Source: Acinetobacter bohemicus ANC 3994 | Lineage (GTDB): Bacteria > Pseudomonadota > Gammaproteobacteria > Pseudomonadales > Moraxellaceae | NCBI RefSeq assembly: GCF_000367925.1 | Contig: NZ_KB849168.1 | Coordinates: 52,850 to 116,849, forward strand | Direction of reading: 5' to 3' | Length of the DNA stretch: 64,000 nt | Shown: piece by piece, positions 32,623 to 40,232 of the stretch | Numbering within the stretch: position 1 is the first letter of the stretch | Layout: every line of letters starts with the position of its first letter | Program-made: the position numbers and the translations under genes | The notes under the pieces: model-generated | What the model saw: only the letters and a program-made list of their open reading frames with translations | Told to the model about the DNA's origin: nothing | The model's database searches: none

Positions 32623-33882
32623 ATGAACCCTGCACCGGATGCTTTTGCAGCACTGCGTTATCGCGATTTTTCTATCGTCACGATGAATCAGTTCTGTCTA
32701 ACGATTGCTATTTTAATTCAAGAAATTATTGTCGCCTATTCACTTTATCAAATTACCAAAGATCCTTTGACCTTAGGCTTGATTGGTTTAGCCGAAGCAA
32801 TTCCATTTATCGCTTTGTCTTTATGGGGTGGTTATTTTGCCGACCGCTTTAACAAACAGACCATCATGAAAATCTGTTTGTTCTTTGCAGTCCCCTTACC
32901 TTTGGTTTTATGGTGGCTGTTTCATCGCTATGGATTAGGTCATATCACGGTCAATACACTGTCTTGGGGAATTTATACCGTGATTTTTGGCTTAGGCACA
33001 ATTCGTGGTTTTTATAATCCATCCGCAACCTCGCTTAAACCGTTCCTGATTCCACGCGAGCTATATGCCAATGGCGCAACATGGACCACCATTGGTTGGC
33101 AAAGTGGCGTGATTATTGGCCCAATGCTGGGCGGCTTTATGCTGGCATTTTTAGGTCGTGAAAGCAGTTTACTCACAGTGGCTGTATTACTGGCCATCTG
33201 TTTTATACTAATTAACTTATTGCAAAAACGCAGTTTCCCCAAAATTGAAACGGATAACTTAATCCAAAGTTTAGGTGATGGTTTTCGTTTTATCTGGAAA
33301 ACTAAAATTGTGCTGTGGGCGATTTCTCTGGATTTGGTTTCTGTACTGTTTGGGGGTGTGATTGCACTGCTGCCTATTTTTGCTGAAGATATTTTAAAAG
33401 TTGGCCCTGAAGGTTTAGGTTATTTACGTGCAGCACCTTCTATTGGTGCACTCATCACCATGATTGCCTTAACCAAGTTGCCCCCTACACAAAATGCTTG
33501 GCGCAATATGCTGCTTGCAGTCGCAGGTTTTGGTCTATTCACGTTGTTGTTTGCTTTTTCAAATAACATCTGGCTATCCCTGTTCGCTTTAGCCATGACG
33601 GGGGCTTGTGACAGTATTTCAGTGGTCGTGCGACAAACTATTCTACAAATTTATCCGCCTGAAAATATGCGTGGACGCGTAGCCGCAGTGAATGGCATGT
33701 TTGTCTCTAGCAGCAATGAACTGGGTGCATTTGAATCTGGCTTAGCAGCAAAATACATGGGAACCATCATGGCCACGGTATTTGGCGGCTGTATGACCAT
33801 GGCTGTGGTGACCATAAGCTGGATCAAAACCAAAGATTTATTTGGTGTAGATATTAGTCAAGGCAATGATCAGAGACATTAA
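32623..33882 (+). CDS. MFS transporter, EntS-like group
   Basis: The product has 419 residues with about twelve hydrophobic spans. The first inter-helix loop carries the MFS signature as GGYFADRFNKQ (about 68-78), and a second version appears as PENMRGRVAAVNGMF in the C-terminal half. The N-terminal LRYRDFSIVTMNQF and overall layout resemble the MFS_3 group that includes the enterobactin exporter EntS. The substrate is unknown; no siderophore synthesis genes are nearby. The stop overlaps upstream codons of the next frame, but that gene starts later. Confidence 0.8.
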   Translation: MNPAPDAFAALRYRDFSIVTMNQFCLTIAILIQEIIVAYSLYQITKDPLTLGLIGLAEAIPFIALSLWGGYFADRFNKQTIMKICLFFAVPLPLVLWWLFHRYGLGHITVNTLSWGIYTVIFGLGTIRGFYNPSATSLKPFLIPRELYANGATWTTIGWQSGVIIGPMLGGFMLAFLGRESSLLTVAVLLAICFILINLLQKRSFPKIETDNLIQSLGDGFRFIWKTKIVLWAISLDLVSVLFGGVIALLPIFAEDILKVGPEGLGYLRAAPSIGALITMIALTKLPPTQNAWRNMLLAVAGFGLFTLLFAFSNNIWLSLFALAMTGACDSISVVVRQTILQIYPPENMRGRVAAVNGMFVSSSNELGAFESGLAAKYMGTIMATVFGGCMTMAVVTISWIKTKDLFGVDISQGNDQRH

Positions 33883-33985
33883 TTTATTTTTTAGACTTGC
33901 GAGTATTTTCAATTCAGGAAATACTGCGCACTTACAATGCTCCGCTACCGCTGCCATCTCTGATTTGATTAAAGAAATAATATTT

Positions 33986-34732
33986 ATGAAACAAATCCTG
34001 TGTTTTTCTCTACTCATCAGCTTACCGTTAAGTGCTGCTTATAGTGCTGAACCTAAAGCCACACAACAACTTTCCATTCAGAAAAGCGCAGCCCTTCCCG
34101 CGCACTTGACTACACGCATTCAGTGGAACAAATTTCCGCGCCCACAGTATAAAAATGAAGATTTAAAAGATCAAAATCGAAGTGCCATTATTCGGATCTA
34201 TGCCGATGAAACGGGCAACATTGCCGAAGCTCGGGTACAAGAAAGTACCGGTTTAACGCATTTAGATAATCTTTTAGTGCAAGCGGTTCGTGAAGCACAT
34301 GTAAAACCGCATGTTGAAAAGGATACCGCAACGCCAGTGATTGGCTACCAAACCTTCAGCTTAAAATTAAGCCCAGATGAAGACCGAGAAGTTTGCCAGT
34401 ATCAATTTGATTCTAAAAATTGGCAGGCTCAGCAGCAAAATAAAAAAACAGCCTTTTCATATCGTCGCCAACCGACTTTAGCGCTCGATTCTGAGCAGTT
34501 AAATGAACATAACCGCGCGGTAAAATTCAGCTTTAAAGTGAATAAACACGGTGATGTAAAGAAAGTTAAAGTGAAAAAAGGTTCAGGTCTTTATGCGGTA
34601 GACCAAGCGGTTGTTCAGGCCGTTTCACAGAGCCAAATTTCTGTGAAGCGTACAGCCAGCACATTATGGCTCTATAAAAAATCAAGTTTCAAAGATGAAA
34701 TCAAATTTGATCTCAATCAATGTCCAGAATAA
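33986..34732 (+). CDS. secreted protein with two TonB C-terminal domains
   Basis: The frame is open from 33866, but ATG 33986 gives a signal peptide (MKQILCFSLLISLPLSAAYS, cleavage near SAEP) and AAAGAAA upstream; the product has 248 residues. Two TonB_C-like domains follow: about 65-125 (SAIIRIYADETGNIAEARVQ, TGLTHLDNLLVQAVREA) and about 170-240 (AVKFSFKVNKHGDVKKVKVK, GSGLYAVDQAVVQAV). There is no membrane anchor or proline-rich spacer, so it is not a standard TonB; it should be a soluble periplasmic protein. Function unknown. Confidence 0.75.
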   Translation: MKQILCFSLLISLPLSAAYSAEPKATQQLSIQKSAALPAHLTTRIQWNKFPRPQYKNEDLKDQNRSAIIRIYADETGNIAEARVQESTGLTHLDNLLVQAVREAHVKPHVEKDTATPVIGYQTFSLKLSPDEDREVCQYQFDSKNWQAQQQNKKTAFSYRRQPTLALDSEQLNEHNRAVKFSFKVNKHGDVKKVKVKKGSGLYAVDQAVVQAVSQSQISVKRTASTLWLYKKSSFKDEIKFDLNQCPE

Positions 34733-34742
34733 AAAGCATCAA

Positions 34743-34768
34743 AGAGATGCACATGCATCTCTTTTTTA
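34743..34768 (+). terminator. terminator after the TonB_C protein gene
   Basis: AGAGATGC (34743-34750) pairs with GCATCTCT (34755-34762) around ACAT, then TTTTT. It overlaps the 3' end of the convergent YqaA-like gene. Confidence 0.88.
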
Positions 34769-35191
34769 AAACATGGAAAAAGCCCAATAGATAAAGACAT
34801 AACGCCCTACTTTCGCAAGGCTTACCATCAATAAGAACCGTACAAAGTTTTCTTTGAGCAAACCTGCAATGAGGGTAATCGGATCGCCAATAATCGGCAC
34901 CCAACTGAGCAGCAATGACCAGTAACCATATTTTTGATACAGAGTTTGTGCTTTCAACATTTTAGCTTCAGAAACAGGGAACCACTTTTGATCTTTATAG
35001 TGTTCAATTTTAAAACCGAGCCACCAATTCACACAAGAACCCAGAATATTTCCTAAGCTGGCAACAAACAGTAGCGCAATGACCGAATGACGGCCTTCAG
35101 CAAATAATGCCAATAAAACGGCTTCGGACTGCAATGGCAATAAAGTTGCTGCACCAAAAGCCGAAATAAACAATAAAACATAAGACCACAT
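34766..35191 (-). CDS. YqaA-family (DedA-like) membrane protein
   Basis: The product has 141 residues with four hydrophobic segments. It shows the DedA/SNARE-associated pattern: SAFGAATLLPLQSEAVLLAL, GNILGSCVNWWLGF, YGYWSLLLSWVPIIGDPITL and VGRYVFIYWAF. Members of the wider group move or flip lipids; YqaA itself is uncharacterised. It is 15 bp downstream of a small membrane-protein gene on the same strand, so the two may form an operon. Confidence 0.82.
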   Translation of the reverse strand: MWSYVLLFISAFGAATLLPLQSEAVLLALFAEGRHSVIALLFVASLGNILGSCVNWWLGFKIEHYKDQKWFPVSEAKMLKAQTLYQKYGYWSLLLSWVPIIGDPITLIAGLLKENFVRFLLMVSLAKVGRYVFIYWAFSMF

Positions 35192-35206
35192 GCGGCAAAT
35201 ACAGAG

Positions 35207-35497
35207 TTAAAGCCCAAGCTTTTTCTTGGTTGTCTTATACTCATAGACAGACCAAACAATAAATAACACCATCACCAATCCACGGGCTAAATTATAACGT
35301 CGTGCAATTACGCCAAAGACTTCGCCCGATGCCGATGCTGCACTCGCTTTTAGCATTTCCGCCAAAGATTGCATATGAATTATTTCAGCAATATAAAGCA
35401 ACAAACAACATGCAATACCAAAGATAATCGCCCAATAAATCTTCGCATTGGTTTCAATAATACGCGTTAAATTTAAGAAAAAATCTTTCATCATCAT
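35207..35497 (-). CDS. small membrane protein, unknown
   Basis: The product has 96 residues if read from the first of three consecutive ATG codons (35497, 35494, 35491). A TTG three codons further up is less likely. Two hydrophobic spans are visible (IYWAIIFGIACCLLLYIAEI, about 20-39, and LVMVLFIVWSVYEY, about 73-86) with a lysine-rich tail (KTTKKKLGL). I do not recognise a family. It precedes the YqaA-like gene on the same strand. Confidence 0.65.
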   Translation of the reverse strand: MMMKDFFLNLTRIIETNAKIYWAIIFGIACCLLLYIAEIIHMQSLAEMLKASAASASGEVFGVIARRYNLARGLVMVLFIVWSVYEYKTTKKKLGL

Positions 35498-35599
35498 GTC
35501 ATCCAATAAAAAACCACCGCAATGGGTGGTTTATTTCTGCGAAATTTAAGCGGTATAATCACGAGATGTTAGCACAAAAACATGCGCTATTTTTTGCAA

Positions 35600-36223
35600 T
35601 CAAGTTACCACTTTAAGCGCTAATGCACGTTGCACTGCGGGACGTGCGGTTAAACGCTCAATATATTCTTTTACATAGGGATAATCGTCTAACTGAATCT
35701 GCTGCCACTCATAACGTAATATCCACGGCAGAATGGCCATATCGGCAATGGAGTATTCACCTGCCACATACTTTTGACCGATTAGTTGTTTATTCAACAC
35801 ACCATAAAGCCGTTTGGTTTCATTCATATAACGATCTATCGCATACGGAATTTTTTCAGGTGCAAATTTATTAAAATGATGATTCTGACCCAGCATCGGA
35901 CCTAAACCGCCCATTTGCCACATCAGCCATTGCTCTACTTCAACGCGTTGCTGTTCATCCGTTGGGTAGTACAAACCTGTTTTACGTCCCAAATATTGTA
36001 AAATTGCGCCTGACTCAAACACTGAAATCGCTTCGCCACGAGGGCCGTCTTGATCCACAATGGCTGGAATTTTATTGTTGGGAGAAATACGTAAAAAGTC
36101 GGGTTGAAACTGATCATTTTCCAAAATATTAATGGGGAAAATTTGATAATCCAACTCCATTTCTTCTAATGCTATTGTAATTTTATGACCATTGGGTGTA
36201 CCCCAATAATATAGATCAATCAT
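35600..36223 (-). CDS. glutathione S-transferase family protein, YfcG/YghU-like
   Basis: The product has 207 residues. The N-terminal thioredoxin-like domain begins MIDLYYWGTPNGHKITIALEE; the TPNGHK motif is typical of the Nu-class disulfide-bond reductases YfcG and YghU, where the Thr and Asn contact glutathione. NNKIPAIVDQDG and VFESGAILQYL complete the glutathione site. The all-helical C-terminal domain (about 88-200) has YSIADMAILPWI. It likely reduces disulfides or organic peroxides with glutathione. It stands alone and divergent from hsp20. Confidence 0.88.
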   Translation of the reverse strand: MIDLYYWGTPNGHKITIALEEMELDYQIFPINILENDQFQPDFLRISPNNKIPAIVDQDGPRGEAISVFESGAILQYLGRKTGLYYPTDEQQRVEVEQWLMWQMGGLGPMLGQNHHFNKFAPEKIPYAIDRYMNETKRLYGVLNKQLIGQKYVAGEYSIADMAILPWILRYEWQQIQLDDYPYVKEYIERLTARPAVQRALALKVVT

Positions 36224-36400
36224 GTTATCTACCTTCCACCTTTCTCATTTTTTACATCACATTATTGAGATTTACCCCTAGTTATAGCATGTTTTATGGC
36301 AACAAACAGTACAACTTCATGTAGCAAATACCCTGATTGAACACAAAATTTTGCAAGCAATTATCAAATGAAGATTTTTTACTTTTTTTTAAATTTTATT

Positions 36401-36430
36401 GTTGAAATCTACAAAAGCAATCCTATATTT
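36401..36430 (+). promoter_or_regulatory. possible sigma-32 promoter of hsp20
   Basis: GTTGAAA (36401-36407) and CCTATATTT (36422-36430) are separated by 14 bp. This resembles the heat-shock consensus CTTGAAA, 11-16 bp, CCCCATNT. Transcription would begin about 95 bp before the start codon, leaving room for a structured leader. Confidence 0.4.
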
Positions 36431-36507
36431 AAGATACAGCAATGATCTTTTAAGGAAATTGCTTAAGATACTGCGAATACAGCAATCAAAAACTTGTTTA
36501 TAAAACT

Positions 36508-36524
36508 TTGCTAATTTCAGGAGG
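36508..36524 (+). promoter_or_regulatory. ROSE-like RNA thermometer core over the hsp20 ribosome site
   Basis: UUGCU (36508-36512) lies 6 nt before AGGAG (36519-36523). The two can pair as U-A, C-G, G-G, U-A, U-G, which is the conserved weak pairing in ROSE elements of small heat-shock genes, where U(U/C)GCU masks the ribosome site until the temperature rises. The start codon is at 36533. Confidence 0.5.
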
Positions 36525-36532
36525 TTCTATCA

Positions 36533-36991
36533 ATGAGCAACTTCAGTCTTAGTCCATTATTCCGTCGTAGCATTGGTTTTGACCGACTCAATGACTTATT
36601 CGATTATGCAATGCAAAGCGATACACCGAATTATCCGCTCTATAATATTGAAAAAACCGGTGACAATAACTATCGCATAGTCGTTGCAACCGCTGGATTT
36701 AATCAAGATCAACTTGAGATTCATCTTGAAAATCAAGTCCTCACCATTACGGGTAAATCGGTTGAAGAAAAATCGGATACCAGCGTTGAATTTTTGCATA
36801 AAGGCATTGCCAATCGTTCATTCAAACTGTCTTTACGCTTAGATGAACATATTGAGGTACAACGCGCTGATTATGAAAATGGTTTATTGAAAATAGACTT
36901 GCAGCGTATTATTCCTGAAGAAAAATTACCGCGGCATATTCCAATTGGCCAAAAAGCAACACAACGGCTTGCTTCACCCGAAGCGAAGTAA
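36533..36991 (+). CDS. small heat-shock protein, Hsp20/IbpA family
   Basis: The product has 152 residues. An alpha-crystallin domain (about 35-125) contains YNIEKTGDNNYRIVVATAGF, LTITGKSVEE, FLHKGIANRSFKLSLRLDE and YENGLLKIDLQRIIPE, followed by the C-terminal I-x-I element (HIPIG) used in oligomer assembly. Such proteins hold unfolding proteins for later rescue by DnaK and ClpB. AGGAGG precedes the ATG and a ROSE-like element overlies it. It is monocistronic with a strong terminator. Confidence 0.92.
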   Translation: MSNFSLSPLFRRSIGFDRLNDLFDYAMQSDTPNYPLYNIEKTGDNNYRIVVATAGFNQDQLEIHLENQVLTITGKSVEEKSDTSVEFLHKGIANRSFKLSLRLDEHIEVQRADYENGLLKIDLQRIIPEEKLPRHIPIGQKATQRLASPEAK

Positions 36992-36992
36992 G

Positions 36993-37027
36993 TTAAAAAA
37001 GACCAGTCATCGACTGGTCTTTTTTAA
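36993..37027 (+). terminator. terminator after hsp20
   Basis: A perfect 16-bp stem (core GACCAGTC 37001-37008 and GACTGGTC 37012-37019) flanked by A6 and T6 around ATC. It can act in both directions. Confidence 0.93.
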
Positions 37028-37060
37028 CTTCCAATATCAGTCCCATCAACAAACAGACAT

Positions 37061-37090
37061 AAAAAAGCACTGCATATGCAGTGCTTTTTT
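37061..37090 (-). terminator. terminator after infC
   Basis: AAAAAAGCACTGCA (37061-37074) pairs with TGCAGTGCTTTTTT (37077-37090) around TA. It lies 13 bp past the infC stop and is symmetric. Confidence 0.93.
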
Positions 37091-37103
37091 GATCAATGAG
37101 TGC

Positions 37104-37655
37104 TTACTTTTTACGTTTCGGTCCAAGTAGCATACCCATTTGACGACCTTCCATTTTTGGTGCTTGTTCGACTGTACCGTATTCAATTACATCTGCTTCA
37201 ACTTTTTGTAATTGAGCAAGACCTAATTGTTGGTGAGCCATTTCACGACCACGGAAGCGCAAGGTGATTTTTACCTTGTTGCCTTCTTCAAGGAACTTGA
37301 TAATTGCACGTAATTTTACGTTGTAATCACCAACATCAGTCGCAGGGCGGAGCTTGATTTCTTTCACCTGGACTTGATGCTGTTTTTTCTTCGCTTCTTT
37401 TTGCTTTTGCTTAAGATCAAACAAATGCTTGTTGAAGTCCATGATTTTACAAACTGGTGGCTCTGCATTTGCAACAATCTCAACCAAGTCAAGATCAACG
37501 CTTTCAGCAGCACGTAAGGCATCAGCCAAGCTTACGATGCCTTTTTGTTCGCCATTTTCGTCTACAAGACGGACTTCTTTTGCACGAATTTCATCATTCA
37601 AAGCAGGACGGTTTGATTTATTACCGCCCTGTTGATTACGGTCAGGCTGTTTAAT
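37104..37655 (-). CDS. infC: translation initiation factor IF-3
   Basis: IF-3 binds the 30S subunit and checks start-codon choice. The most likely start is the rare ATT at 37655-37653, with GGAG 8 nt upstream, giving 183 residues that begin (M)KQPDRNQQGG. The in-frame TTG at 37601 would cut off the N-terminal extension and has no ribosome site. AUU starts are a known conserved feature of infC, allowing IF-3 to limit its own synthesis. The N domain has LNDEIRAKEVRLVDENGEQ and the C domain KEIKLRPATDVGDYNVKLR. It lies 5 bp after thrS. rpmI-rplT are not next to it. Confidence 0.95.
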   Translation of the reverse strand: MKQPDRNQQGGNKSNRPALNDEIRAKEVRLVDENGEQKGIVSLADALRAAESVDLDLVEIVANAEPPVCKIMDFNKHLFDLKQKQKEAKKKQHQVQVKEIKLRPATDVGDYNVKLRAIIKFLEEGNKVKITLRFRGREMAHQQLGLAQLQKVEADVIEYGTVEQAPKMEGRQMGMLLGPKRKK

Positions 37656-37660
37656 CGCTG

Positions 37661-39583
37661 TTACTCCACAATGTACCGGCCGCGTTCGGCTACGGCTGCT
37701 TTCACTAAGTCAACGAAGGCATCGATTGACATAGTACCTAAATTTGTTCCTGAGCGGGTACGTACGTTGACTGTACCTTCCTCTACTTCTCGGTCCCCAA
37801 GAACCAATAAATAAGGAATACGCTCTAAAGTGCGTTCACGAATCTTAAAGCCGATTTTTTCATTTCTCAAGTCTGAAATCGCGCGGATACCGCTTTCTTT
37901 AAGTTTTGCGACCACTGACTCACATGCCTCAGCTTGTGAATCTGTAATATTCATTACACACGCTTGTACTGGTGCTAACCAAGGTGGCATGAAGCCAGCG
38001 TAGTGTTCAATTAGTATACCAATAAATCGTTCGAAACTGCCAAGAATTGCACGATGCAACATAACAGGTTGATCACGATCATTGTCTTCAGTCACATAAG
38101 AGGCGTCTAAACGCTCTGGTAAATTGAAGTCACACTGAATAGTACCACATTGCCATACACGACCTAAGCAGTCTTTCAATGAGAATTCAATTTTTGGACC
38201 GTAGAATGCACCTTCGCCCGGTTGTAAATCCCAAGCCAGACCTGCTGCATCTAAAGCATCTGCCAAAGATTTTTCCGCCATGTCCCAAAGTTTGTCATCG
38301 CCAACACGTTTTTCTGGACGTGTTGATAATTTCATTTGCACTTCTTCAAAGCCAAAATCTTTATACACATCTAAAGTGAGCTTAATGAAATCAGCAACTT
38401 CTTTACCAATCTGTTCAGTGGTACAGAAAATATGCGCATCATCTTGGGTAAAGCCACGCACACGCATAATGCCGTGTAATGAACCCGATGGTTCGTTACG
38501 GTGACATGAACCAAACTCAGCCAAACGAATAGGCAAATCACGGTAAGATTTTAAACCTTGGTTAAAGACTTGCACGTGGCAAGGGCAGTTCATTGGTTTT
38601 ACCGCATAGTTACGGTTTTCCGAATGTGTAGTAAACATGTTATCTGCATAGTTTGCAGCATGTCCTGATTTTTCCCAAAGGGTGAAATCAACCACTTGCG
38701 GTGTACGAATTTCTTGATAACCATTGTCTTGTTGAACTTTACGCATGTATTGTTCAAGCACTTGGTAAATGGTCCAACCATTCGGATGCCAAAACACCAT
38801 ACCCGGTGCTTCTTCTTGCATATGGAATAAGTCTAAAGCTTTACCAATTTTACGGTGATCACGTTTTTCCGCTTCTTCAATACGTTTGATATACGCCGCA
38901 AGTTGTTTCTTGTCTGACCAAGCTGTACCGTAAATACGTTGTAATTGTTCATTCTTCGCATCGCCGCGCCAGTAAGCACCAGAGATTTTAGTCAGCTTGA
39001 ATGATTTTAAAAATTTAGTGTTTGGTACGTGCGGACCACGGCACATATCCAAATAATCTTGATGGTAGTACAAGCCCATTTGTGTTTCTTCAGGCATGTC
39101 TGCGATCAAGCGTAATTTATATTCTTCGCCACGTGCGGTGAATTCTGCAATCACTTCGTCACGCGGTGTCATTTTTTTCACCACATCATAATCTTGATCG
39201 ATGAGCTTTTTCATGCGCTCTTCAATCGCGGCCATGTCATCTAAAGTGAATGGACGTGGCATCCAGATGTCATAGTAGAAACCTTCTTCAATGACTGGAC
39301 CAATGACCATTTTTGCTTCTGGGAACAATTGTTTAACAGCATGACCAACCAAGTGCGCGCAAGAGTGACGAATAATCTCTACACCTTCTTCGTCTTTCGG
39401 TGTAATGATTTGTATGGTTGCATCTTCAGTAATCAAGTCTGATGCATCGACTAGACGATCGTTTACACGACCTGCTACTGTATTTTTAGCAAGACCCGGA
39501 CCAATGCTTAACGCAACGTCCATCACAGATACGGCTTGATCAAATTGTTTTTGATCGCCATTTGGCAAAGTGATAATTGGCAT
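37661..39583 (-). CDS. thrS: threonyl-tRNA synthetase
   Basis: ThrRS charges tRNA-Thr with threonine. The 640-residue product has the complete domain order: TGS domain (1-62), editing domain with HSCAHLVGHAVKQLFP (about 73-88) and DMCRGPHVPNT, class II catalytic core (about 243-535) with AVKPMNCPCHVQVF (zinc-binding Cys), GSCHRNEPSGSLHGIMRVR and the motif 3 arginine in MLHRAILGSFERF, and the anticodon-binding domain (about 540-640). TTAAGGA precedes the ATG at 39583. It leads thrS-infC. The E. coli gene is autoregulated through its leader. Confidence 0.97.
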   Translation of the reverse strand: MPIITLPNGDQKQFDQAVSVMDVALSIGPGLAKNTVAGRVNDRLVDASDLITEDATIQIITPKDEEGVEIIRHSCAHLVGHAVKQLFPEAKMVIGPVIEEGFYYDIWMPRPFTLDDMAAIEERMKKLIDQDYDVVKKMTPRDEVIAEFTARGEEYKLRLIADMPEETQMGLYYHQDYLDMCRGPHVPNTKFLKSFKLTKISGAYWRGDAKNEQLQRIYGTAWSDKKQLAAYIKRIEEAEKRDHRKIGKALDLFHMQEEAPGMVFWHPNGWTIYQVLEQYMRKVQQDNGYQEIRTPQVVDFTLWEKSGHAANYADNMFTTHSENRNYAVKPMNCPCHVQVFNQGLKSYRDLPIRLAEFGSCHRNEPSGSLHGIMRVRGFTQDDAHIFCTTEQIGKEVADFIKLTLDVYKDFGFEEVQMKLSTRPEKRVGDDKLWDMAEKSLADALDAAGLAWDLQPGEGAFYGPKIEFSLKDCLGRVWQCGTIQCDFNLPERLDASYVTEDNDRDQPVMLHRAILGSFERFIGILIEHYAGFMPPWLAPVQACVMNITDSQAEACESVVAKLKESGIRAISDLRNEKIGFKIRERTLERIPYLLVLGDREVEEGTVNVRTRSGTNLGTMSIDAFVDLVKAAVAERGRYIVE

Positions 39584-39606
39584 ATATAAAAAATCCTTAA
39601 GGAGTG

Positions 39607-39627
39607 ATGCCCCGTACCATGGGGCAT
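39607..39627 (-). promoter_or_regulatory. hairpin in the thrS leader
   Basis: ATGCCCC (39607-39613) pairs with GGGGCAT (39621-39627) across a 7-nt loop, about 24-44 nt before the thrS start on the transcript. No T run follows. It may be part of an autoregulatory operator like that of E. coli thrS, which mimics tRNA-Thr, but the resemblance was not checked in detail. Confidence 0.35.
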
Positions 39628-40232
39628 ATCACCGCGAGATTATGATCGAGGAGAACCTCAAAAGATAAAAACGGTGGATAAATAAAAATCGATTAGAATT
39701 TTACACGTCTTAACCCTTCGATTAAACCTTTTCGCAGGAAAAAACTCGATCTGGGATAGATTTGTCATTTTTTGCCTAGTCACTGCTGCCTAAAACAGTG
39801 GCAACCCTGCTTAAAACTGATTTTTTATTTGGGCTTACAACTGCACCAAACGAATGACCAGCCCGACGGTACGAATTTATATCGGTGATTGCACTATTTT
39901 TGTCAGTCAAACACATATCTAGCTTAGAAAATTAGAGACGAATATTTTTTGACCTTCTGCCCCATGGCTTCATCTTTTATTCGCCTATTATATTTTCACT
40001 ACTATTCATCGACTGATCTCACTTTAATTTCCCGATTAGAGTAAAATAACTAAAAAAGCAAAGGTGGGAACCCGTGCGTTCAAAAAGACCAAGTACAATA
40101 AAATAATTTTATTAATATTCAATATCTTATAAGTTTTAAAAAAACACTCGACTAAAGCCTAAATGCAAGACACTTTAGAAGTGCATATCTTTTCAGCAGG
40201 GTTTTAAAATAAATATAGAATGGAGTTTAAAA
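39628..40232. other. long divergent spacer between thrS and the acyl-CoA synthetase gene
   Basis: About 600 bp in which I see no gene, terminator or recognised RNA on either strand. It must contain the thrS promoter and the promoter of the synthetase gene. The right end (40100-40232) is very AT-rich; a GGAG ribosome site lies 9-12 bp before ATG 40233. Confidence 0.55.

Larger units (their letters stand above)
36224..36532. other. divergent spacer between the GST gene and hsp20
   Basis: No gene is seen in these 309 bp. The right part holds a possible heat-shock promoter and a thermometer-like element for hsp20, listed separately; the left part should contain the GST promoter. Confidence 0.6.
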
